From: Chloroflexales bacterium | GTDB taxonomy: Bacteria; Chloroflexota; Chloroflexia; Chloroflexales; Chloroflexaceae | Assembly: GCA_013336035.1 (NCBI GenBank) | Contig: JAAXUL010000039.1 | Coordinates: 1 to 19,727 of the forward strand | Length of the DNA stretch: 19,727 nt | Direction: 5' to 3' | Shown here: piece after piece, positions 12,316 through 19,727 of the stretch | Position numbering within the stretch: position 1 is the stretch's first letter | Layout: every line of letters starts with the position of its first letter | Position numbers and translations under genes: made by a program | The notes under the pieces: model-generated | What the model saw: the letters and a program-made list of their open reading frames with translations, nothing else | The model's database searches: none | Told to the model about the DNA's origin: nothing

Positions 12316-14094
12316 TTACTGCTCAATTGGCACGACGATTGTCACCTTCGTGCCCTTGCCGAGGGCCGACTCCATCTCGGCGCTGCCGCCAACCAGACGG
12401 GCGCGCTCGTCGATATTCAGCAGGCCGAACGAGCCGCGCCGCTCGTACGTGCTCAGCACGCTCTGCATATCAAAGCCCACGCCATCGTCCTGCACTACGG
12501 CCACCAGGTTCCGGCCGTCGCGCCGCATGCGCACCCAGATATGCTTCGCCTTAGCGTGCTTGAGCGCGTTGTTCACCGCCTCCTGGATGATATTAAACAG
12601 CGTGCCCTCGGTCTTCGTCTCCAGGTGTACATCCTCGGCGCCGTCGGTCTCGAGGACAATCGCCGTGCCAGCGTTGTTGCCCTTGAAGCGCTCGAGGTAC
12701 TGCTCGAGCGTCACCTTGAGGCCCTGGGTCTCGAGCACCAGGGGCCGCAGCTCGAAGAGCATGGTGCGCACCTCGTAGGTGGTGCGCTTGGCGAGGGCGC
12801 TGAGCTTATCGAGCTCCTCGTTCACCCGCGACGGGTCGCGCTCGAGCAGCCGCTTGATGAACTCGGCGTTCATCGTGATCGCGGCCAGGGCCTGGGCGGG
12901 GCCGTCGTGGAGGTCGCGGGCCAGCTGGTGGCGGACCTCTTCCTCTTTCGAGATCAGCTTGTTGCGCTCTTCCTTGAGGTCGAAGATCAGCTGGGCGTTA
13001 TGCAGGGCGATAATCGCATAGTTGGCCAGGGCGGTCAGGTTCTCGACCTGCTCGGGAGTAAAGGCCGTGGGCGAGTCGCTGGCCACCACCATCAGGCCAT
13101 AGGTGCGTAGATTGGCCCGCAGGGGCATAAGGCATGCGCTGCGGCAGGCCCGCAGCGACTCGAAGCTCTGGAGGTCGGCCTCGTGGGAGATATCGCTGAT
13201 AATACTGGCCTCGGGGCTGCGCAGGGCCGTCGCCAGCGCGCGCCCGACGGTTATCCGGCGGGTCTGATCGACAATGCTGACCGACTGGCTGGCCGCCACA
13301 AACAGCTCGTCGGGCTTGCCGGACGAGAGCAGCACCATGCCTGTGGTGAATGGGGTCAGCTTACGACTCTCGCGCAGCGTCGCCTCGAGGACCTGCCGGT
13401 AGTCGACCGTGGTCGAGAGCGTGTAGGCCACCTCGTAGAGCGAGCGCATCTGGTCACGGTAGGCGCGGGCCTCGGTCAGGGCCTGCTCGGCCTCCTGGCG
13501 GGCCTGCACCACACTGGCGCGGTTGCTCTCGCTCCAGCGCTCGGCCAGGCCGCTGGTGATCCACGGCACAAAGCTAAGCGTCAGGCCCCGCAGGCCGAGG
13601 GCCACATAGTCGAGCAGGCCGAGAGCCACATCGGGGGCCAGGATGCGGCGCCAGCCGATAAAGGCCGCGATGTAGAAGACCGCCGCCACCAGGCCCGAGA
13701 GCAGGCTGATAGCGGGGGGCTGTCGGATGGCCGCGTTGATCAGCGGCAGCAGGTAGAGCGGAAAGAAGATCACGATCTGCTCGCCGCCGAAGAAGGCCAT
13801 CAGCGAGATGAACATCAGATCGACAAGGTAGGCCATGCTGACAAGCGGGGCAGCGCCGGGGATGAAGGTGGTCACGGTGGCGAGCAGGCTGAAGGCGGTG
13901 TAGGCCCACAGCACGATCACCAGGGGCGGGCTCGTGATGCTCACAGGCCAGAGCGGGCCATCCGTGAGGAAGCTGGTGACCGCGAAGAGCAACAGGATGG
14001 TGAGCCAGCGGGCAAAGGTGTAGAAGCGCTCACCGCCGAGGAGTCGCCAGCGGTTCATGCCGGACCCTGACGGGCTTGGTGGGTTGCTGGCCAT
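12316..14094 (-). CDS. NarL-type sensor histidine kinase with membrane and GAF-like domains
   Basis: Order of parts: about five or six membrane segments (residues ~27-180), a short coiled coil (~190-215), a GAF-like domain (~217-367), a HisKA_3 phosphoacceptor segment with ARDLHDGPAQAL (His396), and an HATPase domain with N box IIQEAVNNALKHA (~503-515) and G box DDGVGFD (~536). It should autophosphorylate His396 and signal to a LuxR/NarL-type response regulator, which is not in the window, so it is an orphan here. The input signal is unknown; the GAF-like domain keeps several Cys (ACRSAC) that may matter. I chose ATG 14094, with GAAGG eight bases upstream; a GTG at 14109 is the alternative. 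Its 3' end lies just upstream of rsmA on the same strand. Confidence 0.88.
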   Translation of the reverse strand: MASNPPSPSGSGMNRWRLLGGERFYTFARWLTILLLFAVTSFLTDGPLWPVSITSPPLVIVLWAYTAFSLLATVTTFIPGAAPLVSMAYLVDLMFISLMAFFGGEQIVIFFPLYLLPLINAAIRQPPAISLLSGLVAAVFYIAAFIGWRRILAPDVALGLLDYVALGLRGLTLSFVPWITSGLAERWSESNRASVVQARQEAEQALTEARAYRDQMRSLYEVAYTLSTTVDYRQVLEATLRESRKLTPFTTGMVLLSSGKPDELFVAASQSVSIVDQTRRITVGRALATALRSPEASIISDISHEADLQSFESLRACRSACLMPLRANLRTYGLMVVASDSPTAFTPEQVENLTALANYAIIALHNAQLIFDLKEERNKLISKEEEVRHQLARDLHDGPAQALAAITMNAEFIKRLLERDPSRVNEELDKLSALAKRTTYEVRTMLFELRPLVLETQGLKVTLEQYLERFKGNNAGTAIVLETDGAEDVHLETKTEGTLFNIIQEAVNNALKHAKAKHIWVRMRRDGRNLVAVVQDDGVGFDMQSVLSTYERRGSFGLLNIDERARLVGGSAEMESALGKGTKVTIVVPIEQ

Positions 14095-14126
14095 CGTTGT
14101 CGCCTTCACAGATCCCCCAACTCAAA

Positions 14127-14207
14127 GGATGAAAGATGAGGGGTGAAAGATGAGCCGAAGCCAGGCTGGCAGCGATCGTCATCCTCCAACCCTCATCCCT
14201 ACATCCC
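14127..14207. repeat. Imperfect palindromic 7-bp-periodic element between mdh and the kinase gene
   Basis: Arms 14127-14154 and 14180-14207 are imperfectly complementary over ~26 bases and run in 7-mers (AGATGAG, GGGTGAA, AGATGAG). The centre holds a perfect small stem GCCAG-G-CTGGC (14160-14170). The layout is like the element inside rsmA. It begins 4 bases after the mdh stop and could also act as its terminator. Confidence 0.6.
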
Positions 14208-14211
14208 TGGC

Positions 14212-15141
14212 TTACAGGGTCTTTAGCGTCTCGAGGGTGCCGCGCACGGCGTCGGCTGACTTCTTAAGCAGGGCCAGCTCCTCCTCGTTGAGGGGCAGCT
14301 CAATGATCTTCTCGATGCCGCCCGCGCCAAGGATAACCGGCACGCCGAAGTACATATCGCTCAGGCCATACTGGCCCGTGAGGTAGGCCGCCACAGGGAT
14401 AACCCGCTTCTTATCCTTGATCACCGCCTCGACCATCTGGGCCGTGGCCGCCGCGGGGGCGAAGTAGGCGCTGCCGGTCTTCAGCAGGTTGACGATCTCG
14501 CCGCCGCCCTTGCGGGCCCGGTCGATGATAGCATCGAGGCGATCCTTGGCGATGAACTCGCTGACGGGGATGCCGCCGATGGTCGAGAAGCGCGGCAGGG
14601 GCACCATCTCGTCGCCGTGGCCGCCCATCAGCATCGCCTGGATATCCTCGACGCTCACGCCGGTCTCCATGGCGATGAAGGTGCGGTAGCGGGCGCTGTC
14701 GAGCACGCCGGCCTGGCCCATCACCCGCTCCTTGGGGAAGCCGCTGGTCTCGGCGGCGACGTAGGTCATCGCGTCGAGGGGGTTGTTGACCACGATGATC
14801 ACAGCGTTGGGCGAGAGGGGGGCGGCCTGGCCGACGCAGCTGCGCGTGATGTCGGCGTTGATCTTGATCAGATCCTCGCGGCTCATACCCGGCTTGCGGG
14901 GCGCGCCCGAGGTGACCACGATCACATCCGAGCCTGCGGTGTCAGCGTAGCTGTTAGTGCCGATGACGCGGGCGTCGTAGCCCATGATCGGCGCGGCCTC
15001 GTAGAGGTCGAGGCCCTTGCCCTGGGGGATGCCTTCGACAATGTCGACCAGGACAATGTCGCCCAGCTCAGCGGCGGCACACCAGTGGGCTGTAGTGGAA
15101 CCAACGAAACCAGAGCCGATAATACTGATCTTCTTCCGCAT
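14212..15141 (-). CDS. mdh: Malate dehydrogenase (LDH-like type)
   Basis: The 309-aa protein oxidises malate to oxaloacetate with NAD in the TCA cycle. It shows the N-terminal NAD-binding loop GSGFVGSTTA (residues ~10-19), acidic LVDIVEG, substrate-loop arginines in APRKPGMSRED, VNNPLDAMTYV, GQAGVLDSARYRTFIA, and the catalytic His175 in MGGHGDEMVP. The arginine in the RKPGM loop is the residue that usually marks malate over lactate specificity in this group (lactate enzymes have Gln). AGGAGG lies six bases before the ATG at 15141. A possible extended -10 (TGCTACAAT on the minus strand, 15228-15236) gives a ~80-nt leader. The kinase gene follows downstream after a palindromic element. Confidence 0.96.
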   Translation of the reverse strand: MRKKISIIGSGFVGSTTAHWCAAAELGDIVLVDIVEGIPQGKGLDLYEAAPIMGYDARVIGTNSYADTAGSDVIVVTSGAPRKPGMSREDLIKINADITRSCVGQAAPLSPNAVIIVVNNPLDAMTYVAAETSGFPKERVMGQAGVLDSARYRTFIAMETGVSVEDIQAMLMGGHGDEMVPLPRFSTIGGIPVSEFIAKDRLDAIIDRARKGGGEIVNLLKTGSAYFAPAAATAQMVEAVIKDKKRVIPVAAYLTGQYGLSDMYFGVPVILGAGGIEKIIELPLNEEELALLKKSADAVRGTLETLKTL

Positions 15142-15227
15142 GCGCGGCCTCCTACAACTGCGTAGAGCGCTGGGACATCCATCGTATCGTGGCGCATACC
15201 GCACCATGCGCCCTACGACACGCCAGC

Positions 15228-15236
15228 ATTGTAGCA
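15228..15236 (-). promoter_or_regulatory. Extended -10 promoter for mdh
   Basis: The minus strand reads TGCTACAAT, an extended -10 with TACAAT. No matching -35 is seen. It is about 87 bases upstream of the mdh ATG. Confidence 0.45.
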
Positions 15237-15297
15237 CAAGGCGGTACAACCACAGTTATCTATAGTAGTGGCTCGTACGGGCCGCCCCGGGCGTTAC

Positions 15298-16233
15298 CTA
15301 GACCCGGGCCGCGGCGCGCAGCCGCGCGAGGGCCGCCTGCAGATCGGCCGGCAGGGGCGACTCGAACTCGCGCCAGACGCCGTCGGCGGGGTGCTGGAAG
15401 CCCAGCCGGTGGGCGTGGAGGAACTGTCGGCTCAGGCCGAAGCTGGGCCGCTGACGGCGCCCGCCGTACACCGGGTCGCCAAGGACGGGGCGGCTGCGGT
15501 GGAGCATATGCACCCTGATCTGGTGGGTGCGCCCCGTTTCGAGGCGCACCTCGAGCAGCGTGTAGCTGCCGAGCTCCTCGCGGACGTGGTAGTGGGTGCG
15601 GGCCTCGCGCCCGCCCGGCGTCACCGCCATGCGCAGCCTGTCGGCTGGGTGCCGGCCGATGGGCGCATCGATCACGCCCTCGGGCTCCTTGAAGCGCCCC
15701 TCGACCACGGCCAGGTAGATCTTGAGCATCGTGCGGGCGCGCTGCTGCTCGGTCAGGGCCTGCATCGCCCGGTCGTGGCGGGCCACCACCAGCAGCCCCG
15801 AGGTGCCCTGGTCGATCCGGTGGACGATCCCGGGGCGCACGCTGCCGTTCACCTGCATGTCGGGGTAGCGCGCCAGCAGCGCGTTGGCCAGCGTGCCGCC
15901 CACATGGCCCGGGGCGGGGTGGACCACCATACCGGCGGGCTTGTCGACCACCACCACGTCGGGGTCCTCGTAGATGATCTGTAAGGGGATCGACTCGGGG
16001 ACGAGGGCGCTGGGCTGGGGCGGCGGCACCGTGACTAGCACGCGCTCGCCGCCGCGCAGGCTCAGGCTCGAGCGGGCCATGCGGCCGTCCACGCGGATGC
16101 GCCCATCGCTGATCAGCTGCTGCACATACGAGCGCGAGAGATCGGCGACCGCGTCGGCCACAAAGCGGTCAAGCCGCTGGCCAGCGCTATCGGGGGGGAC
16201 AAACAGCTCGATGGTATCAGGCTCAATCAACAT
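15298..16233 (-). CDS. RluD/RluA-family rRNA pseudouridine synthase
   Basis: The 311-aa protein has an N-terminal S4 RNA-binding domain (residues ~17-70, RLDRFVADAVADLSRSYVQQ) and a catalytic domain. The signature HRIDQGTSGLLVVAR gives the catalytic Asp141, with Gln in place of the common Lys/Arg after it. VVVVDKPAGMVVHPAPGH and the later GRTHQIRVHM segment are typical of RluD, which forms pseudouridines in helix 69 of 23S rRNA. The exact site cannot be proven from sequence. Its ATG lies 11 bases inside the end of the upstream lspA gene, so it is probably translationally coupled; this lspA-rluD order is common in bacteria. Confidence 0.93.
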   Translation of the reverse strand: MLIEPDTIELFVPPDSAGQRLDRFVADAVADLSRSYVQQLISDGRIRVDGRMARSSLSLRGGERVLVTVPPPQPSALVPESIPLQIIYEDPDVVVVDKPAGMVVHPAPGHVGGTLANALLARYPDMQVNGSVRPGIVHRIDQGTSGLLVVARHDRAMQALTEQQRARTMLKIYLAVVEGRFKEPEGVIDAPIGRHPADRLRMAVTPGGREARTHYHVREELGSYTLLEVRLETGRTHQIRVHMLHRSRPVLGDPVYGGRRQRPSFGLSRQFLHAHRLGFQHPADGVWREFESPLPADLQAALARLRAAARV

Positions 16234-16783
16234 CCCGGCTCAGTAGATCGCTCAGTAGACCATCATCACGAGGTGCGGGGCGAGGGGTGGGCGCGGGCTC
16301 GTCGCCGACGAAGATGAGGTAGCTCGCCAGCAGCGTGACGCCCACGGTGATCGCGCTGTCGGCCAGGTTGAACACCGGCCACCAGCCAACGCTGATAAAA
16401 TCGACCACATAGCCCAGGCGCACCCGGTCAATAATATTGCCCAGGGCGCCGCCTACGATCAGCCCCATCGCTATCTGCACCACGCGGTTGTGGCTGGGCA
16501 TGTGGTGGGCGTAGGCGTAGACCGCCCCCACCGTGATCAGGATCGAGGTCGCCGTGAACAGCTGTGGCATGTTCTGAAACAGGCCGAAGGCGACGCCCGT
16601 ATTGTGCGAGTAGACCAGCGACAGCCAGTCGCCGATCACGGCGAGGACCCGCTCGCGCGGGTGCGGGCCGAGCTGGGTGGCGGCCCAGGCCTTGGTGAGC
16701 TGATCCCCTATAAGCACGGCCAGCCCGATGGTTACGGGGACAAGCCAGCGCTGCCGGGGAGGCTGGTGGGGCTGGGCACTCAC
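16223..16783 (-). CDS. lspA: Lipoprotein signal peptidase II, second tandem copy
   Basis: The 186-aa integral membrane protease removes the signal peptide from prolipoproteins after lipid modification. Four membrane segments are visible. Key motifs are GDQLTK (residues 26-31), SHNTGVAF (59-66), ALGNIIDR with catalytic Asp119, and FNLADS with catalytic Asp142. A hydrophilic C-terminal tail (from ~155) distinguishes it from the upstream copy. The start is GTG at 16783 with GAGG five bases upstream. It follows the first lspA by 7 bases and overlaps the rluD-like gene by 11. Parts of its DNA are almost identical to the first copy while the ends differ, which suggests duplication with local gene conversion. 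Both copies look functional. Confidence 0.95.
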   Translation of the reverse strand: MSAQPHQPPRQRWLVPVTIGLAVLIGDQLTKAWAATQLGPHPRERVLAVIGDWLSLVYSHNTGVAFGLFQNMPQLFTATSILITVGAVYAYAHHMPSHNRVVQIAMGLIVGGALGNIIDRVRLGYVVDFISVGWWPVFNLADSAITVGVTLLASYLIFVGDEPAPTPRPAPRDDGLLSDLLSRDVD

Positions 16784-16790
16784 AGCGGCC

Positions 16791-17300
16791 TCACTGTGGC
16801 GTTAGGGCTTGGCTGTCACCGCGCTGAGCGATCTCGTCGCGCAAAAACTGGAGCATAAGCAGGGCGGCGCCCACGCTGATCGCGCTGTCGGCCAGGTTGA
16901 AGATCGGAAACCAGCCAACGCTGATAAAGTCGACCACATAGCCCAGGCGCACCCGGTCAATAATATTGCCCAGGGCGCCGCCCACGATCAGGCCCATGAT
17001 CATCTGGATATGCAGGCGCTGGTTCGGCAGCTGGGTGCTGTAGAAGTAGATCGCCGCGGCTACGATCAGCAGTGACAAGAGCGTGAGCAGCTCGGGATGG
17101 CCCTGAAGCATGCTAAAGGCGACGCCCGTATTGTGCGAGTAGGCGATGCGTACCGTGTCGCCAAGGATGGGCAGAAAGTTCGTCATCGTCGCCGGGCCGA
17201 GCGTGTCTACCACCCACAGCTTCGCTAGCTGGTCGAGGGTGATGACCACGAGCGCTACGGCGGCTGGCACTGCCCAGACCCGGTTGTTACGTATCTGCAC
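16791..17300 (-). CDS. lspA: Lipoprotein signal peptidase II, first tandem copy
   Basis: The 169-aa paralogue of the adjacent gene has the same four-TM topology. Motifs are LDQLAK (residues 22-27), YSHNTGVAF (with Asn57), ALGNIIDR with catalytic Asp115, and FNLADS with catalytic Asp138. Length is normal for the family. The start is GTG at 17300 with GGGAGT five bases upstream. A TATAAT on the minus strand at 17360-17365 is the likely promoter for this gene, the second lspA and the rluD-like gene. Two active-looking LspA enzymes side by side are unusual and may divide substrates. A lipoprotein substrate candidate in the window is the rhodanese at 5475. Confidence 0.95.
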   Translation of the reverse strand: MQIRNNRVWAVPAAVALVVITLDQLAKLWVVDTLGPATMTNFLPILGDTVRIAYSHNTGVAFSMLQGHPELLTLLSLLIVAAAIYFYSTQLPNQRLHIQMIMGLIVGGALGNIIDRVRLGYVVDFISVGWFPIFNLADSAISVGAALLMLQFLRDEIAQRGDSQALTPQ

Positions 17301-17359
17301 GGCGTACTCCCGCTCTGAGGTTCTCGCCGGACCGGCCCACGACCGGCCGACGTAAATTT

Positions 17360-17365
17360 ATTATA
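17360..17365 (-). promoter_or_regulatory. -10 element for the lspA-lspA-rluD operon
   Basis: TATAAT on the minus strand, preceded by CGC rather than TGn, in a locally AT-rich patch. The leader to the GTG at 17300 would be ~55 nt and includes a direct repeat of GGCCGGTC. Confidence 0.5.
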
Positions 17366-17422
17366 GCGTAGAACGGCGACCGCCGTTGCCCAGATGGGCC
17401 CGTATCTATGCGCCCGAATCCG

Positions 17423-17450
17423 TTGCGCTAGAGGCTCGACGTGCTATAAT
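17423..17450 (+). promoter_or_regulatory. Promoter for tig-clpP
   Basis: TTGCGC (17423-17428) is followed after 16 bases by TATAAT (17445-17450), with TGC directly before it, forming an extended -10. Transcription would start near 17457 and give a leader of about 90 nt before the tig GTG. It diverges from the lspA promoter across the same intergenic region. Confidence 0.65.
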
Positions 17451-17545
17451 GGCACGGAGTATCGCCTTTGGCGACGCGTATGCGCGTGCGCGGTGGCGCA
17501 CCCACATGCAGCGCGGCGCGACCCTGATCATGGAGACGTTCGAGC

Positions 17546-18946
17546 GTGAAGATTATCACCGAGAAGCTGCCCAAGAGCCTTTTGTCTTTGCAGATCGAGC
17601 TTGACAAGGAGCGCCTCGAGCGCGGTCTCGATCAGGCAGCCCGCCGGCTCTCGCAGAAGTATCCCATCCACGGTTTTCGCCCCGGCAAGGCCCCGCGCTT
17701 CATGATTGAGCGCACCTTCGGCCGCGAGGCCCTGCTCGAAGAGGCGTCCGAGGACCTGATCAACAAGGCCTTCCGCGACGCCCTCCAGCAAGAGAAGATC
17801 GAGCCTGTTGGGCCGGCCAGCCTCCAGGGGATCGATTCGCCTGACCCGTTCACCTTTACCATTCATGTACCCGTGCAGCCCACGGTTGATGTCGGCGACT
17901 ATCGCGCCATCCGGGCCCCCCTTGAGATCGATCCTGTCACCGATGAGCAGGTCGAGCGCATGATGGACGTCGTCCGCGACCGGCACGTCGTCCTCAAAGA
18001 GCTCGACGACCCCCGCCCCGCCCAGGACGGCGACCAGCTTAAGGTGCGCCTCGAGACAGTTGTCGACGGCGAGCCTCTTGAGCCTCGCCCCGAGGGCGAG
18101 GAGACCCCCGAGCAGACTATAGACCTCGTCAAGGGTCGCCTGGTTGACGAGCTCTACGAGGGCCTCATCGGCGCTAATGTCGGCGACACCCTCGAGATCG
18201 CCGCGCAGATGCCCGAGGACCACGGCAACGAGCAGGTCCGCGGCAAAGACGTCAGCTTCAAGGTCGAGATCCTCGGCCTGCAGGAGCGCCTGCTGCCCGA
18301 CTGGGAGGATGTGCCAACCCTCGAGAACTTCGAGGGCACCCTCGACGAGCTGCGCGCCAAGACCCGTGCCGATATGGAGACCTCGGCCCGCAACGCCGCC
18401 GAGCGCAAGGTCCTCGACGGCTATATTGAGCAACTCGTCGCCCAGACCAGCTACGACTTCCCCGATGTCATGGTCCACGACCTGGCTCACAACTTGCTCC
18501 ACGACCAGGAGCGGCAGTTCTCGCGCTACGGCATCACCCTCGACCAGATGCTCCAGTACCGTGGGCAGACCCACGAGGAGGCCATCGAGGCCCTGGTGCC
18601 CGACGCCGAGCGCCAGACCAAAGTCACTCTGGCCCTGCGCGAGATCGTCCGCCACGAGGAGCTCAACATTTTGCAGGATGAGATCGAGCAGGAGGTTGAC
18701 CGCCTGCTTCTGGACTACGAGGAGGACCAGCGCCCCAATGTGGCTCAGGTTCTCCAGAGCAGCCAGATGATCAACAGCGTCGCTAACTCGGTTCTTGACC
18801 GCAAGCTGCGCGAGCGCCTGATCGCGATCGCCATTGGCACGGCCCCCGCCCTCGGGGCCTCTGCCGCCGAGGAGCCAACCTTGGCGTCAGACGAAGATGC
18901 CGAGGTTCAGGACGGGGCGACCGAGACCTCCACCACGGCAGAGTAG
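17546..18946 (+). CDS. tig: Trigger factor, ribosome-associated chaperone and peptidyl-prolyl isomerase
   Basis: The 466-aa protein has trigger factor layout: an N-terminal ribosome-binding domain with the signature GFRPGKAP (residues 43-50) that contacts L23 at the exit tunnel, a central FKBP-like PPIase domain (~155-250, GDQLKVRLETVVDGEPL and GANVGDTLEI), and a helical C-terminal chaperone domain rich in Glu, Arg and Leu. It shields nascent chains in the cytoplasm. The last ~35 residues are an acidic Thr/Ala tail, somewhat longer than usual. The start is GTG at 17546; the nearest GGAG is 11 bases away, so the ribosome binding site is weak. clpP follows 117 bases downstream, the common tig-clpP order. 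Confidence 0.95.
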   Translation: MKIITEKLPKSLLSLQIELDKERLERGLDQAARRLSQKYPIHGFRPGKAPRFMIERTFGREALLEEASEDLINKAFRDALQQEKIEPVGPASLQGIDSPDPFTFTIHVPVQPTVDVGDYRAIRAPLEIDPVTDEQVERMMDVVRDRHVVLKELDDPRPAQDGDQLKVRLETVVDGEPLEPRPEGEETPEQTIDLVKGRLVDELYEGLIGANVGDTLEIAAQMPEDHGNEQVRGKDVSFKVEILGLQERLLPDWEDVPTLENFEGTLDELRAKTRADMETSARNAAERKVLDGYIEQLVAQTSYDFPDVMVHDLAHNLLHDQERQFSRYGITLDQMLQYRGQTHEEAIEALVPDAERQTKVTLALREIVRHEELNILQDEIEQEVDRLLLDYEEDQRPNVAQVLQSSQMINSVANSVLDRKLRERLIAIAIGTAPALGASAAEEPTLASDEDAEVQDGATETSTTAE

Positions 18947-18971
18947 CCTCTGCCGGACCGTATGGCTGTAC

Positions 18972-18994
18972 GGGTGCAGCCGTTCGCTGCACCC
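18972..18994. repeat. Hairpin in the tig-clpP gap
   Basis: GGGTGCAGC (18972-18980) and GCTGCACCC (18986-18994) form a perfect 9-bp stem with loop CGTTC, directly followed by CCCC-GATCGA-GGGG. No T tract follows. It may attenuate read-through from tig or mark an mRNA processing or stability site before clpP. Confidence 0.55.
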
Positions 18995-19063
18995 CGATCG
19001 AGGGGCTACACCCATCTATTGGGCAGCTCCCGCACAGGTAGCGATAGCTGGAAAGAGAAACGC

Positions 19064-19711
19064 ATGAAGTGGCTCTCCCCTACTAGCCCTGACTGGTCTT
19101 CGCAGCGGCCCGAGTCGCTGATCCCGATGGTCGTTGAGAGCACCAGCCGCGGCGAGCGCGCCTTCGACATCTATTCGCGCCTGCTCAAGGAGCGCATCAT
19201 CATCCTCGGCACCCCGATCGAGGATCAGATTGCTAACCTGATCGTCGCGCAGCTGCTTTTCCTCGAGAGCGAGGACCCGGATCGCGACATCTGGCTTTAT
19301 ATCAACAGCCCGGGCGGCTCGGTCACTGCGGGCCTGGGGATCTACGACACCATGCGCCACATCCGCCCCGATATCGCCACTGTCTGCGTCGGCATGGCGG
19401 GGAGCATGGCCACGCCGCTACTTGCGGGCGGCACGAAGGGCAAGCGCTACAGCCTGCCCCACTCGACCATCCATATGCACCCGGCTGGCGGCGGCGCCCG
19501 CGGCTACGCCCCCGATGTCGAGATCATGGCCAAGGAGCTCCTGCGCATGCAACAGGTCGTCCGCGAGCTGCTCTCGAAAGATACCGGCCAGCCCGTCGAG
19601 CGCATCGCCAAGGATTTCGACCGCGACCTGTTCATGACCCCCGAGCAGGCCAAGGAGTACGGCATCATCGACGAGATCCTGAACCGCGAGGATCTGGCTG
19701 AGAAGAAGTAA
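19064..19711 (+). CDS. clpP: ATP-dependent Clp protease proteolytic subunit
   Basis: The 215-aa serine peptidase assembles into a double-ring barrel and works with ClpX or ClpC ATPases. The catalytic triad is visible as Ser114 (VGMAGSMA), His139 (TIHMHPAGGG) and Asp188 (DFDRDLF), at the same spacings (25 and 49) as E. coli ClpP. LYINSPGGSVTAGLGIYD is the usual oxyanion and handle region. The residues after His are Pro-Ala instead of the usual Gln-Pro, and Gly-Ser-Met-Ala replaces the common Ala-Ser-Met-Gly, so this may be one of several paralogues. I chose ATG 19064 with GGAAAGAG upstream; an in-frame ATG at 18962 would add 34 unlikely residues that overlap the hairpin. Expect clpX beyond the right edge. 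Confidence 0.95.
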   Translation: MKWLSPTSPDWSSQRPESLIPMVVESTSRGERAFDIYSRLLKERIIILGTPIEDQIANLIVAQLLFLESEDPDRDIWLYINSPGGSVTAGLGIYDTMRHIRPDIATVCVGMAGSMATPLLAGGTKGKRYSLPHSTIHMHPAGGGARGYAPDVEIMAKELLRMQQVVRELLSKDTGQPVERIAKDFDRDLFMTPEQAKEYGIIDEILNREDLAEKK

Positions 19712-19727
19712 CACCGCAGGCCGTATG

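Noticed and set aside
12278..12326. Longer RsmA start (TTG at 12326)
   Set aside because: It would begin inside the kinase's last codons without a ribosome binding site, and the ATG at 12278 matches the usual N-terminus. I cannot fully exclude it.
17450..17604. A short leader reading frame starting at the ATG just after the tig -10
   Set aside because: The ATG overlaps the predicted transcript start, there is no ribosome binding site, and the frame runs into tig in another phase. It looks like a chance frame.
17528..18655. A 375-codon minus-strand open frame opposite tig
   Set aside because: It mirrors the trigger factor codon pattern; tig has clear domain motifs and a promoter.
1..19727. 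tRNA, rRNA, insertion sequence or prophage genes
   Set aside because: Intergenic regions were read for cloverleaf or rRNA-like sequence, and proteins for transposase, integrase or structural phage motifs. None was seen.

Overview
The window is chromosomal DNA from a high-GC bacterium, most likely a Chloroflexota member of the Chloroflexales type. That placement is an inference from protein character, the GC-rich codon use and the mix of genes; no rRNA or tRNA gene is present to confirm it. Coding density is high. About twenty genes are supported, most of them housekeeping. Only one gene-free stretch exceeds 300 bases (5937-6246, upstream of accD); it holds a long hairpin and a promoter.

Left part (1-5300). 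The 3' end of an amidase-like gene converges on a gene for a stand-alone HPt phosphotransfer protein. Then comes a two-gene plus-strand pyrimidine module: a thymidylate-synthase-family protein with an MtrA-like N-terminal domain, followed by dCTP deaminase (dcd). On the minus strand lie a Nudix hydrolase, a CcdA-type thiol-redox membrane protein and a small unknown protein. dcd is compositionally mosaic: its first two thirds are AT-rich and its 3' end is GC-rich.

Middle (5430-10850). A rhodanese lipoprotein is followed by accD-accA, the acetyl-CoA carboxylase carboxyltransferase subunits, joined by a TAATG stop/start overlap. Facing them on the minus strand is an unfamiliar four-gene operon (10117 down to 8136): a degenerate isochorismatase-fold-like protein, a tiny two-TM membrane protein, an FN3-like protein with two Cys-x-Cys-Cys modules, and a 78-aa protein with a third such module. 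The last three are coupled by TGATG overlaps. The operon is preceded by three repeat units at an exact 57-bp period, carrying GTGT-N7-ACAC dyads; two of them contain perfect hairpins. One dyad overlaps a near-consensus promoter. This is the best candidate for an undescribed system here, although its function is unknown.

Right part (10885-17300, minus strand). Transcription runs from two tandem lspA genes into an RluD-type pseudouridine synthase, and from mdh through a NarL-type sensor kinase and rsmA/ksgA to a PPOX-class oxidoreductase. A palindromic, 7-bp-periodic element sits in frame inside ksgA, and a similar element lies between mdh and the kinase gene. The ksgA stop codon lies within a hairpin that would sequester the next gene's ribosome binding site.

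Right edge (17440-19727, plus strand). Trigger factor (tig) and clpP are in the usual tig-clpP order; clpX would be the usual next gene but lies outside the window if present. Several promoters share an extended -10 of the form TGnTAYAAT.
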